DNA from: Fervidifonticultor_A sp037443565
GTDB taxonomy: Bacteria; Sysuimicrobiota; Sysuimicrobiia; Sysuimicrobiales; Humicultoraceae
Direction: 5' to 3'
NCBI GenBank assembly: GCA_037443565.1
Contig: JBBIOB010000008.1
Span: 1-64,000 of the forward strand
DNA: 64,000 nucleotides
The translations under genes and the position numbers were made by a program. The notes under the pieces were generated by a model. That model made no database searches. It was not told the origin of the DNA and saw only the letters and a list, made by a program, of their open reading frames with translations. The first letter of the stretch is position 1, and the number at the start of each line of letters is the position of its first letter. Shown here piece by piece: positions 7,395 to 15,974 of this stretch.

Positions 7395-8384
7395 TCAGTA
7401 TGCCGCCAGCCGCCGCACCGCGTCGGCAATCTTCGTGGACGTGGGCATGAAGGCGGCCGCCAGGCTGTCGGCGTATGGGACCGCCGGCACATCGAGGCCC
7501 GCGACGCGGAGGATGGGCCCGTCCAGGGCGTCGAACGCCTCTTCGGCGATGAGGGCCGCGACCTCGGCCCCATAGCCGAGAAACCGGTTGTCCTCGTAGA
7601 CGATCATCGCCTTGCTGGTCTTCCGCACCGACGCCAGGATGGTCTGGACGTCGAGCGGCCGGAGTGTGCGTAGGTCCACCACCTCGGCGTCGATGCCCTC
7701 CGTGACGACCTCCTCGGCGGCGCGCAGCGCCTCGTGGAGCATCATCCCGTAGGCGAACAGCGACAGCGTGCTCCCCGGTCGCCGGACCACCGCCGGGCCG
7801 ATGGGGACCACGTAGTCGTCGTCGGGCACGTCGCCCCTGACCAACCGGTACAGCCGCTTGTGCTCCAGGAAGAGCACCGGGTCGGGGTCACGGATGGCGG
7901 CCTTGAGCAGGCCCTTGGCGTCGTAGGCCGTGTACGGCGTGACCACCTTGAGCCCGGGGATGTGTGCGAAGGTCGCCTCGATGCTCTGCGAGTGGTACAG
8001 CCCGCCGTGCACCTCGACCCCGCCTCCGTACGGCGCCCGGATGGTGATCGGGCAGCCGAACGTGCCGTTGCTCCGGTAGCGGATCCGCGCCGCCTCGCTG
8101 ACGATCTGGTTGTACGCCGGGTGGATGAAGTCCGAGAACTGGATCTCCGCGATAGGGATCAGCCCGTTGGCCGCCATGCCGATCGCGGCGCCGACGATGG
8201 ACGACTCGGCCAGCGGGGTATCGAGTACCCGAGCCTCGCCAAACTCCGCGTAGAACCCGTCGGTGCAGCCGAACACGCCGCCTTTCAGCCCCACATCCTC
8301 GCCAAGCACGAGCACCCGCTCGTCTCGGCGCATCTCCTCGTACATGGCGAGGCGGATCGCGTCGATGTAGCGCATCTCAGCCAC
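7395..8384 (-). CDS. 2-oxoacid dehydrogenase E1 beta subunit, complex A
   Basis: This is the 329-residue transketolase-like beta subunit of the thiamine-diphosphate decarboxylase. It has the typical LGEDVGLKGGVFGCTDG, DTPLAESSIVGAAIGMA and QFSDFIHPAYNQI blocks, and a C-terminal transketolase fold (VVDLRTLRPLD). I prefer the GTG start at 8384, giving MAEMRYIDAI, because it has GAGGGG 8 bases upstream and matches the family N-terminus. An ATG at 8375 is the alternative. The gene begins 5 bases after the E1 alpha stop. It acts as an alpha2-beta2 heterotetramer with the product of 8390-9406. Confidence 0.92.
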   Translation of the reverse strand: MAEMRYIDAIRLAMYEEMRRDERVLVLGEDVGLKGGVFGCTDGFYAEFGEARVLDTPLAESSIVGAAIGMAANGLIPIAEIQFSDFIHPAYNQIVSEAARIRYRSNGTFGCPITIRAPYGGGVEVHGGLYHSQSIEATFAHIPGLKVVTPYTAYDAKGLLKAAIRDPDPVLFLEHKRLYRLVRGDVPDDDYVVPIGPAVVRRPGSTLSLFAYGMMLHEALRAAEEVVTEGIDAEVVDLRTLRPLDVQTILASVRKTSKAMIVYEDNRFLGYGAEVAALIAEEAFDALDGPILRVAGLDVPAVPYADSLAAAFMPTSTKIADAVRRLAAY

Positions 8385-8389
8385 GGCCC

Positions 8390-9406
8390 CTACCCCTCGA
8401 AGAACACGTGGCGCGTCACCGTGGCGGGGTCGGGCGCCGGCCGCGACTCCGCGTAGTCGGTGGCATCGGTGACCGCGTCCTTGATCCGGCCGTGGATCTC
8501 GGTGTACCGCGCTTCGTCGAGGAGGCCGATCTGTTCCAGGTAGTGCTTGAACACGACCAGCGGGTCCTTGCTGCGCGCGGCTTCGATGTCGCTGGTCTGC
8601 CGGTACTTCTCCTGACGGTCCTCCGAGGAGTGCGCCGTCAGCCGCTCCACCCGGCACTCGATGAGCGTCGGGCCTTCACCGGTCCGCGCCCGGCGCACGG
8701 CCTCGCGGGCGGCGCCGTAGACCTCGAGGACGTCGGACCCATCCACCGAGACGCCCGGGAATCCATAGCCCGGAGCGCGCACCGCGACGCCGTCGGTGGC
8801 CATCTGGAGCCGCGTGGGCACGGAGATCGCGAACCGGTTGTTCTCGACCATGAAGACCACAGGCAGCCGATGGATACCGGCCAGATTCATCGCCTCGTGC
8901 CAGTCCCCCTGGCTGGTGCTACCCTCCCCAATGGACGTCACGGCGATCTCGCCGGTCCCGCGTACCCTGGCGGCGTACGCGATGCCCACCGCGTGCAGGT
9001 ACTGCGTGGCGACCGGACTGCTCGTCGTGAAGATGCGGTGTCCGGCGTGCGCCCAGTGCGCCGGCATCTGACGGCCTCCGCTGGACGGGTCTCCCTCCCG
9101 CGCAAAGAGCCCGAGCATCAGGTCGCGCGGCGTCATCCCCTTGACCAGACACGCCGCCAGCGACCGGTAGTAGGGCACGAGCCAGTCGCGGCCCCGGTCG
9201 ATCGCCCACATCACGGCCACCTGCGCGCCCTCATGCCCCTGCCCGGAGATCACGAACGGCACGAGGCCGGCCCGCTGCAGCACCCACATCCGCTCGTCGA
9301 TCGCGCGGGCCAGAGCCAGATAGTAGTACATGTCGAGGAGATCGCTGGGGCCAAGCCCCAGCGCGTCGTGTCGCGCCGGCTGCACCCTGGTGTCTCGCAC
9401 GGCCAT
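8390..9406 (-). CDS. 2-oxoacid dehydrogenase E1 alpha subunit, complex A
   Basis: This is a 338-residue ThDP-dependent E1 alpha subunit. The ThDP/Mg motif reads IGEGSTSQGDWHEAMNLA and ends in VENN. The segments SGQGHEGAQVA and YYRSLAACLVKG are characteristic of the branched-chain 2-oxoacid dehydrogenase subgroup. Phosphoregulatory serine loops cannot be judged. It is first in the E1 alpha, E1 beta, E2, lipA run and lies 53 bases downstream of lpdA on the same strand. The N-terminus MAVRDTR resembles the MAVDTRRP start of lipA and moeB. Confidence 0.92.
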   Translation of the reverse strand: MAVRDTRVQPARHDALGLGPSDLLDMYYYLALARAIDERMWVLQRAGLVPFVISGQGHEGAQVAVMWAIDRGRDWLVPYYRSLAACLVKGMTPRDLMLGLFAREGDPSSGGRQMPAHWAHAGHRIFTTSSPVATQYLHAVGIAYAARVRGTGEIAVTSIGEGSTSQGDWHEAMNLAGIHRLPVVFMVENNRFAISVPTRLQMATDGVAVRAPGYGFPGVSVDGSDVLEVYGAAREAVRRARTGEGPTLIECRVERLTAHSSEDRQEKYRQTSDIEAARSKDPLVVFKHYLEQIGLLDEARYTEIHGRIKDAVTDATDYAESRPAPDPATVTRHVFFEG

Positions 9407-9459
9407 CGATCCCCGCCCCCCTCCGGAGAGATCCGGCTCTTGAGACGTTCGTCTGCGTT

Positions 9460-10857
9460 CTATATGTGCAGGACTCTCCCCAAGGCGTCAAGCACAGCCT
9501 CGCGCACAGCCTCGGACAACGTGGGATGCGCGTGTACCGCAAGGCCCAGCTCCGCTGCGGTGCCCTCGAGGAACTTCGCGACCACCCCTTCGGTCAGCAG
9601 CTCGGTCACGGCCGGCCCCAGCATGTGGATGCCCAGGATCTCTCCGGTCCGCGCCTCGGTGACGACCTTCACAAACCCGTCGCGCTCACCCTCGATAGAC
9701 GCCTTCGTGTTTGCCGAGAAGGGAAACCGCCCGACCTTGACGGTGTAGCCTTGCTCGACCGCCTGCTGCTCGGAAAGTCCCAAGGTCGCGACCTGGGGAA
9801 TCGTAAACGTGGGCCTCGGGACCGTCAGGTAGTCCAACGGGGTGGTCTCGACGCCGGCCATGGCCTCCACCACATGGATCGCCTCGTGCGAGGCCACGTG
9901 CGCCAGGCGCCAGGGCTTGCCGATCACGTCGCCGACGGCGAAGATGCCCGGGACCGTCGTCTGGAACTGTGGGTCGACCTGCACCGCGCCGCCCTCGACG
10001 GCGACGCCGACGGCGTCCAGCCCAAGCCCGTCGATGAGCGGACCGCGGCCGACCGCCACCAGCAGGTACTCCGCTTCTACCGTCAGCGTCTCCTCGCCGC
10101 GCTCCACGGACAGCGCCACGCCGTCCGCACCGACCGTCACGGCTCGAGCCGTTGCGCCCGGATAGACCCTCATGCCCTTGCGCGTGAAGACGCGCTCGAG
10201 CGCCTTGCCGATCTCCTGGTCCTCCAACGGCAGGAGGGTCGGCAGCATCTCGATGACCGTCACCTCGCTGCCGAGCGCGCGGAAGAGGCTGGCGAACTCC
10301 ACGCCCACGGCCCCCCCGCCGAGGATGGCAATGGAGGTGGGGAGGTCGGACAGCGCCAGCGCGCCGGTGCTGTCGAGGACCCGGGCGTTGTCGATGGTCA
10401 CGCCCGGGATGGTGCGGGGCCTGGAACCGGTCGCGATCAGCGTGTGCCTGGTCTCGAGCTCGGTCTGCGATCCATCGTTCAGCGCGACGCTCACGCGCGC
10501 GCGGCCCAGCAGGCGGCCCGCGCCCTCGAAGACGTCGATCTTGTGCTTGCGCATGAGGTACTGGACCCCGCGGTGGCCCTTCTCGACCACCTGGGCCTTG
10601 CGCGCCTGCATCCGCGCGAAGTCGACCCGCACCGGACCGGTCTCGACGCCGATGGTCGCGGCGTCCTTGAGGCGCTCCACGAGCTCGGCAGCGTGGAGCA
10701 GCGCCTTGGTCGGGACACACCCGACGTGCGTGCAGACGCCTCCGAGCTTGTCACGCTCGACCACCGCGGTCCGCAGGCCCAACTGCGCGGCGCGGATCGC
10801 ACCGACGTATCCGGCGGGTCCTCCGCCGATGATCACCAGGTCATACGGAGACGGCAC
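9460..10857 (-). CDS. lpdA: Dihydrolipoyl dehydrogenase (E3)
   Basis: This 465-residue FAD-dependent disulfide reductase reoxidises the dihydrolipoyl arm of E2 and makes NADH. It begins with the FAD loop IIGGGPAGYVGA. The redox pair is GGVCTHVGCVPTK (C-x4-C), with His in place of the more usual Asn between the cysteines. A second Rossmann loop is ILGGGAVGVEFA. The C-terminal interface contains the His-Pro active-site motif (HAHPTLSEA). It precedes the E1/E2 genes on the same strand. Because the second complex at 33685-37024 has no E3, this enzyme probably serves both. Confidence 0.95.
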   Translation of the reverse strand: MPSPYDLVIIGGGPAGYVGAIRAAQLGLRTAVVERDKLGGVCTHVGCVPTKALLHAAELVERLKDAATIGVETGPVRVDFARMQARKAQVVEKGHRGVQYLMRKHKIDVFEGAGRLLGRARVSVALNDGSQTELETRHTLIATGSRPRTIPGVTIDNARVLDSTGALALSDLPTSIAILGGGAVGVEFASLFRALGSEVTVIEMLPTLLPLEDQEIGKALERVFTRKGMRVYPGATARAVTVGADGVALSVERGEETLTVEAEYLLVAVGRGPLIDGLGLDAVGVAVEGGAVQVDPQFQTTVPGIFAVGDVIGKPWRLAHVASHEAIHVVEAMAGVETTPLDYLTVPRPTFTIPQVATLGLSEQQAVEQGYTVKVGRFPFSANTKASIEGERDGFVKVVTEARTGEILGIHMLGPAVTELLTEGVVAKFLEGTAAELGLAVHAHPTLSEAVREAVLDALGRVLHI

Positions 10858-10998
10858 CTCGACCTCCCTGGGCGGTCACGATCCGGCATGGGCTGTGAGG
10901 TCACGCGTGCGCGCGACGAAGGATTCCCATGGGTGTGGAGTGGGGCATGCGCCCCGATGAGGTTCGGGGCACGCGCCGGCCCCTCCTGCCCGCCGCGA

Positions 10999-12585
10999 CT
11001 ACCGCCGCACACGGACGCGGATCGTGTGATGCCCCGTGGCACCGTCAGGTAGCGGCGGCGATTCGCGGGCCGTCTGGGTCACCCCGGTGCCGTCCTGCGC
11101 GCGTACCTTGAGCGCGTATTCCCCGGGAGCCGCCGGCTTCCAGATCGCGGCCCAGAGCACCCAGGTGTGCGGACCCAAGGCCGGCTTGACCTCGGCCTTC
11201 GACCAGGTCCTGCCGCCGTCGGTGCTGACCTCGACCACGGTGATGCCGCGGTCGCCGCTGTACGCCCACCCGCCCAGCTCGACCTCGCCCAGCGGAACAC
11301 CCCCGGCGGGCGTGGTGAACGCCGACATGGTCTGCACGACCGCCTCGTCGCTCCAGCCCGAGGCCTGCCAGTACCCGGTGAAGTGGGTGGAGACGGCCTC
11401 GATCCGCGTGAGCCACTTCGGGTTCTTCATCCCGAACAGGCCGGGAATCAGCATCCGTACCGGAAAGCCGTGCTCGGGCGGCAGCGGCTCGCCGTTCATC
11501 TCGTAGGCCAGCATCACCTCGGACTGCATCGCGTCGGCGACAGGGATGCCCTCGCTGTACCCATCGGCGCAGCGCAGCGCGAAGCGGACCGCCCGCGGGT
11601 TGACCCCGCCGGCCCGCGCGATCAGGTCGCGAAACCGCACGCCCTTCCACATGGCGTTGCCGATGAGGTCGCCGCCGACCTCGTTGCTGATGCACTCCAG
11701 CGTGTGGTACCGCGAGAACGAGGGCATCGCTTTGATCTCGTCATAGGTCAGCCTGACGGGACGGCTCACGAGCCCGGAAATCTCCAGGCTCCATCTCGCG
11801 GCGTCGAGGCGTGGGTCGAGGCCGGCCGCGTTCTTGCTGATCACGTAGAACTGGCTGTTGGGCGTGATCTCCGGGGGCAGGCCCTGCACGCGCTGGAAGA
11901 TCGCCGGCACGGCGGCCGCGGCCTGGGCGGCGACCGTCCGCGTCCACTGCCACAGCGCGCCGACTCCGGTCCACGCTGCCGCGAGGACTACCGAGCGGGC
12001 CATGAACTCGCGGCGGTCCACGCCCCCGGCGGCGGCCTCCGGCGCGCCCGTGGAACTCTGGGGTACGGCGGAGGCGCCTGCCGGCGGGCGCCGCAGGGGA
12101 AGCAGGCGCAACCCCAGGACGAAGGCCAGCCCGGCCAGAGCCGCATGGCCGGCGATGGCGCCGGCCAGCAGGCGCAGGGCCTGCGCCTCGGGGTGATCGG
12201 CTCCCTGCGCACCCAGGATCGCCTCCAGGTACTGCAGCGCTGGACGTCCGGCGACTGCCGCCAGCCCCACGCCCGCGGCAATCGCCGCGCCGAGCCCCAT
12301 CGTCACGGGGTGACGGGACCGCGCGCCCCAGAGTCCGCCGAAGGCGGCGGCGACGAGCGCGACCGCCGCCATGCTGGTCCAGAGGCCCACCGGCTTGGCG
12401 GCGAACTTCAGCCGCACGATGAGGAAGCTCATGACCTCCAGCGGTAGCAGGCCACGCGCCCGCTCGGCGATCCCCGCCGCCAGCACGAGGCCCGCGGGCA
12501 GCACGTTGGCGACCATGACGGCCGCAAGCACCGCGCCGGCGAACCCTCCGACCACCGCCGCGCGCCACGAAAGGGCCTGCTGCAT
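10999..12585 (-). CDS. Membrane-anchored molybdopterin-dependent oxidoreductase (sulfite-oxidase/MsrP-like)
   Basis: This 528-residue protein has two parts. Residues 1-165 contain about five hydrophobic segments. After a linker, a twin-arginine-like VDRREFMARS (190-197) and one more hydrophobic stretch lead to the catalytic domain (about 230-528). That domain is of the sulfite oxidase superfamily, with the Moco-ligating Cys298 in HTLECISNEVGG, followed by a dimerisation domain of Ig-like type at the C-terminus. I chose the ATG at 12585 because GGGGGAG precedes it; an in-frame ATG at 12600 is possible. The active site probably faces outward. Electron donor or acceptor is unknown. It lies 134 bases downstream of nuoC. 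Confidence 0.88.
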   Translation of the reverse strand: MQQALSWRAAVVGGFAGAVLAAVMVANVLPAGLVLAAGIAERARGLLPLEVMSFLIVRLKFAAKPVGLWTSMAAVALVAAAFGGLWGARSRHPVTMGLGAAIAAGVGLAAVAGRPALQYLEAILGAQGADHPEAQALRLLAGAIAGHAALAGLAFVLGLRLLPLRRPPAGASAVPQSSTGAPEAAAGGVDRREFMARSVVLAAAWTGVGALWQWTRTVAAQAAAAVPAIFQRVQGLPPEITPNSQFYVISKNAAGLDPRLDAARWSLEISGLVSRPVRLTYDEIKAMPSFSRYHTLECISNEVGGDLIGNAMWKGVRFRDLIARAGGVNPRAVRFALRCADGYSEGIPVADAMQSEVMLAYEMNGEPLPPEHGFPVRMLIPGLFGMKNPKWLTRIEAVSTHFTGYWQASGWSDEAVVQTMSAFTTPAGGVPLGEVELGGWAYSGDRGITVVEVSTDGGRTWSKAEVKPALGPHTWVLWAAIWKPAAPGEYALKVRAQDGTGVTQTARESPPLPDGATGHHTIRVRVRR

Positions 12586-12719
12586 GTGGTCTCCCCCCAT
12601 TCGGCCGTTCACCAGACAAGAACCTCTCAGGGGGATGCAAAGATTCCGTGCGGGACCTCCCGGTGGGGACGGGAACGCGGCAGATCGGGGAGCCAGGGTT
12701 GCCCGGGGTCGATCGCAGA

Positions 12720-13319
12720 TCAGGCCCGCTCGCCCAGCCCCAGCCCCTCGATCTCGCGCTGGCGCTGCGCGGCGAGCTCCACCAGCCACTCCGGCTCCTG
12801 GTAGACGTAGTCCTTGCGCAGCGGGTGGCCCTGCCAGTCCTCGGTCATCATGATCCGGCGCAGGTCGGGATGCCCCTCGAAGGTCACGCCGAGCAGGTCG
12901 AAGGTCTCCCGTTCGTGCCAGTTCGCGCCGGCCCAGATCCCGGTGACACTCGGCACGCGGGCGTCGTCCCGCGGCACCCGTACCTTCAGCAGCATCTCGT
13001 GCCGCGCTGCCATGGAGAACAGGTGGTAGACGACCTCGAGCTGGCCCTGCGCGGGCCGATCCACGGCCGAGACGAACGAGCAGTAGTCGAGGTGGAAGGG
13101 CGCCTCGTCGCGCAGCACGCCACAGATCTCCGGCAGCCGGCCGGCCGGGACAAACGCGCCGGGAACGTGAAAGGTCGGACCCTTCGCCTCGTGCCGGCCC
13201 CCTCGGCCGCCGGCGGCCGGCGCGGCATGCGCGTCCTCCGGCGGCTCGCTCGCGTGGGGGAATGGCTCGACCACCCCGGGAAACCGCTGCCGCAGCTGCT
13301 CGACGAGCTCCCAGCTCAT
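12720..13319 (-). CDS. nuoC: NADH-quinone oxidoreductase subunit C
   Basis: This is a 199-residue 30-kDa subunit of the hydrophilic arm of complex I. The signature ANWHERETFDLLGVTFEGHPDLRRI is split here as ANWHERETFDLLG and FEGHPDLRRI, followed by DWQGHPLRKDY. Between residues 30 and 60 there is a low-complexity Pro/Ala/Gly insert not usual in NuoC. The ATG at 13319 overlaps the nuoI stop by 4 bases (ATGA). Its position after nuoI rather than between nuoB and nuoD is unusual. Confidence 0.95.
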   Translation of the reverse strand: MSWELVEQLRQRFPGVVEPFPHASEPPEDAHAAPAAGGRGGRHEAKGPTFHVPGAFVPAGRLPEICGVLRDEAPFHLDYCSFVSAVDRPAQGQLEVVYHLFSMAARHEMLLKVRVPRDDARVPSVTGIWAGANWHERETFDLLGVTFEGHPDLRRIMMTEDWQGHPLRKDYVYQEPEWLVELAAQRQREIEGLGLGERA

Positions 13320-13795
13320 GAGAGGCCTCGCATCTTGATGACGCCGTGCGCGATCGGCTCCTTGGGCGCGGCGCGCCGCAGGTCTTCGAGGGAGTAGAGC
13401 AGGCTCGCGCGGTTGTAGGTGCTCGTTTCGTAGTGCGGCACGAAGACGATGGCCTCGGTGGGGCACACCTCCACGCACAGCCCGCAGTAGCAGCACTTGT
13501 CCATTTCGATGTCGAAGCGGGTCAGCAGGCGGTCCTTCCCCTTGCCCGCGGCCTCGATGTGGATGCAGCGATCGGGGCACACGCGCTCGCACTGGAAGCA
13601 GATGATGCACCGGTCGCTGCCGGTCTCGGGATCGATCGGCAGGGCCAGCAACCCGTGCCATCGGGGTGAGACGTCCACCTTCTCCAGCGGGTACTTCACG
13701 GTGATCTTGCGCGCGAGCAAGGCCCGCCATGTCACCCGGAGCCCGGCGTAGAGCCCGGCGACCGCCTGCCATGCCTGCGCCGCCAGCGTTGCCAT
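13316..13795 (-). CDS. nuoI: NADH-quinone oxidoreductase subunit I
   Basis: This 159-residue protein carries the two [4Fe-4S] clusters (N6a/N6b) that pass electrons to NuoB. The ferredoxin motifs are C63-C66-C69-C73 (CIICFQCERVCP) and C101-C104-C107-C111 (CCYCGLCVEVCP). The N-terminal 30 residues form an amphipathic anchor. It sits between nuoD and nuoC with a 4-base overlap to the latter. Length and motifs are normal for the family. Confidence 0.95.
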   Translation of the reverse strand: MATLAAQAWQAVAGLYAGLRVTWRALLARKITVKYPLEKVDVSPRWHGLLALPIDPETGSDRCIICFQCERVCPDRCIHIEAAGKGKDRLLTRFDIEMDKCCYCGLCVEVCPTEAIVFVPHYETSTYNRASLLYSLEDLRRAAPKEPIAHGVIKMRGLS

Positions 13796-13804
13796 TGCCC
13801 CCTC

Positions 13805-14908
13805 CTACCGGTCGACGTCCGAGAGCACGATATCCACGCTGCCGAGGATGGCGACCACGTCCGCCACCTTCCACCCCCGCATCATCTCCGTGAGCGCGAA
13901 CAGGTTGGAGAACGACGGCGCCCGGATCTTGACCCGGTACGGGGTGTCATCGCCCTCGCTCAGGAGGTAGATCCCGAGATCGCCGCGCGGCGACTCGGTG
14001 CGGGCATACGCCTCGCCCTTCGGCAGCTTGACGTTGACCGGCACCTTGGCGCGGATCTCCCCGGCCGGCAGGCGCTCAATCGCGTGGCGGATGATCCGCA
14101 CGCTCTGCCGCATCTCTTCCATACGCACCTGGTAGCGGGCAAAGCAGTCCCCGACCTCGGAGGTCGGGACGTCGAAGTCGAGCTCGCCGTAGGCCTCGTA
14201 CGGGAACGCCCTGCGCACATCGAAGGGCACGCCGGACGCCCGCAGGACCGGCCCGCAGGCACCCATGTTGATGGCGAGATCGCGGGGCAGGATGCCCACG
14301 CCCTGCACGCGCGCCAGGAAGATCGGGTTTCCCGTCAACAGCTCGTGGTACTCGTCGATCCGGATCAGCATCTCGTCGCAGAACTCCAGTGCCCGGTCGG
14401 TCCAGCTCGCGGGCAGGTCCTCGTAGACGCCGCCAGGACGGAAGTAGACGTGGTGCAGACGGCCGCCGGTCACCTGTTCGAAGAGGTCGAGGATCCGCTC
14501 CCGCTCCCGGAAGCAGTACAGGAAGACCGTCGTGGCCCCCAGGTCGAGCCCCCAGGTCCCCACCCAGACCAGGTGGCTGGAGAGCCGCTGCAGCTCCAGC
14601 ATGATTGTCCGCAGATACTTCGCCCGGGGCGGGACCTGAATGCCGCCGATCTTCTCGACGGCCAGGAGGTACCCTTCTTCGTTGGCGAGCGCGGTCAGGT
14701 AGTCCATGCCGCGGTCGGTCAGCGCGACGTTCTGGAGGTAGGTCCGGTACTCCATCATCTTCTCGACGGACGAGTGCAGGTACCCGATGTCGGGCTGGAT
14801 GTCGGTGATGTTCTCGCCGTCGAGCGTCACGACCAGGCGCAGCACGCCGTGGGTGCTGGGATGTTGCGGCCCCATGTTGAGCATGAGTTCTTCGGTGCGA
14901 AGCGCCAC
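13805..14908 (-). CDS. nuoD: NADH-quinone oxidoreductase subunit D
   Basis: This 367-residue 49-kDa subunit forms the quinone pocket with NuoB. It starts LMLNMGPQHPSTHGVLR, the conserved quinone-site His region, and shows DIGYLHSSVEKMMEYRTY and the C-terminal VVAILGSVDIVLSDVDR. It is slightly shorter than many NuoD proteins, but all conserved blocks are present. The hydrogenase-type cysteines are absent, as expected. It lies 18 bases after nuoB. Confidence 0.95.
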   Translation of the reverse strand: MALRTEELMLNMGPQHPSTHGVLRLVVTLDGENITDIQPDIGYLHSSVEKMMEYRTYLQNVALTDRGMDYLTALANEEGYLLAVEKIGGIQVPPRAKYLRTIMLELQRLSSHLVWVGTWGLDLGATTVFLYCFRERERILDLFEQVTGGRLHHVYFRPGGVYEDLPASWTDRALEFCDEMLIRIDEYHELLTGNPIFLARVQGVGILPRDLAINMGACGPVLRASGVPFDVRRAFPYEAYGELDFDVPTSEVGDCFARYQVRMEEMRQSVRIIRHAIERLPAGEIRAKVPVNVKLPKGEAYARTESPRGDLGIYLLSEGDDTPYRVKIRAPSFSNLFALTEMMRGWKVADVVAILGSVDIVLSDVDR

Positions 14909-14926
14909 GGTGCGGCTCCTGAGCGA

Positions 14927-15487
14927 CTAGGCCTTCGCCGGGAGTGCCCGGCGGAGGAACGGTTCGGCCTTGATCTTCTCCTGCAGCTTGAGGATGCCCT
15001 CGATCAGCGCCTCGGGCCTTGGCGGGCATCCCGGCACGTAGACGTCCACCGGGACGATCTGATCGATGCCCTTGAGGATCGAGTAGTTGTCGTAGTAGAA
15101 TGGTCCACCACACGTGGCGCACGAACCCATCGAGATCACGTACTTGGGCTCAGGCATCTGCTCGTAGAGCCGCCTGACGATGGGCGCCATCTTGATCGTA
15201 CAGCGCCCGGCGACGAGCATGCAGTCGGCCTGACGGGGTGTCGCGCGGAAGATCACGCCCATCCGGTCGAGATCGAACCGGCTCGCGCCCGCCGCCATCA
15301 TCTCGATGGCGCAGCACGCCAGCCCGAAGGTCAGGGGCCACATGCTGGACGCCCGGCCCCAATTGAGCAGCGTCTCGGTCTTGGCCAGGACGACGCTGCC
15401 GCCCGGCAGGACATCGAGGATCTCGATGGCCGAGTCGATCGGCGCGATCCGAGACGGCGCTGGCGTGAGCGGTGGCTGTGTGGTCAT
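14927..15487 (-). CDS. nuoB: NADH-quinone oxidoreductase subunit B
   Basis: This 186-residue PSST subunit carries the terminal cluster N2. The ligands are the tandem cysteines C58-C59 (GLACCAIEMM), C123 (MGSCATCGG) and C154 (PGCPPRPEA). The ATG at 15487 has GGGGAGGAAC upstream. It is the first gene of a four-gene block, B-D-I-C. None of the membrane subunits (A, H, J-N) or the NADH-input module (E, F, G) is in the window, so the rest of complex I must be encoded elsewhere. Confidence 0.95.
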   Translation of the reverse strand: MTTQPPLTPAPSRIAPIDSAIEILDVLPGGSVVLAKTETLLNWGRASSMWPLTFGLACCAIEMMAAGASRFDLDRMGVIFRATPRQADCMLVAGRCTIKMAPIVRRLYEQMPEPKYVISMGSCATCGGPFYYDNYSILKGIDQIVPVDVYVPGCPPRPEALIEGILKLQEKIKAEPFLRRALPAKA

Positions 15488-15647
15488 CAGTTCCTCCCCG
15501 ACCCATCGGCCGGTGTCCGTCCCATGAGTTACGACGGCGGCGGGAGCACGTCCTCTGTCGCGCCGTCCTTCGAGCGATCCGCGCCGCCGGCCGCGCGCCC
15601 ACCCATGACGACGCCCGACGGAAGGCGCCTATTCCGCCGGAACCCCA

Positions 15648-15974
15648 TCACTCTCGGAACGGCGTGATCGTCTTCACCCAGTAGAGCCGCGCGATCTCCC
15701 GCACCCGGCCAGGCGGCACGCCTCGGACCTCGATGGTCTTGCCCTCGATCCCAGAGACCCTCCCGAAGCGCTGGAACATCAGGACGTGGAACCGCTCCGG
15801 CGCAAAGGGCAGCGTGACCCGCAGATCCACCGTGCCGCGCTCGGAGACATAGGCGTCGAGGTCGCCGGGAGTCTTGAACGCGGCCTGGTGCGCCAGCCAG
15901 GCCTGCCAGGCCAGGATGCCCACCAATGTGATCAGGCCGATGCGGCCTGCCCGCGAGACTAGCAGCCGACGCAT
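15648..15974 (-). CDS. Small membrane-anchored protein of unknown function
   Basis: This 108-residue protein has an N-terminal hydrophobic segment (about 10-30, GRIGLITLVGILAWQAWLA) and a soluble remainder rich in beta-type sequence. Its ATG overlaps the stop of the ABC ATPase (TGATG), so it is translationally coupled to the transporter operon. No family was recognised. It may be an accessory factor of the transporter or an unrelated passenger. The 160 bases between it and nuoB contain a good ribosome-binding site for nuoB but no promoter I can defend. Confidence 0.6.
   Translation of the reverse strand: MRRLLVSRAGRIGLITLVGILAWQAWLAHQAAFKTPGDLDAYVSERGTVDLRVTLPFAPERFHVLMFQRFGRVSGIEGKTIEVRGVPPGRVREIARLYWVKTITPFRE

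Noticed and set aside
10858..10998. GC-rich inverted repeats (GGGGCATGCGCCCC and CCCCG...CGGGG) between lpdA and the Moco gene
   Set aside because: The stems are only 5 bp and lack a U-tract. In such GC-rich sequence they are expected by chance, so no terminator is claimed.
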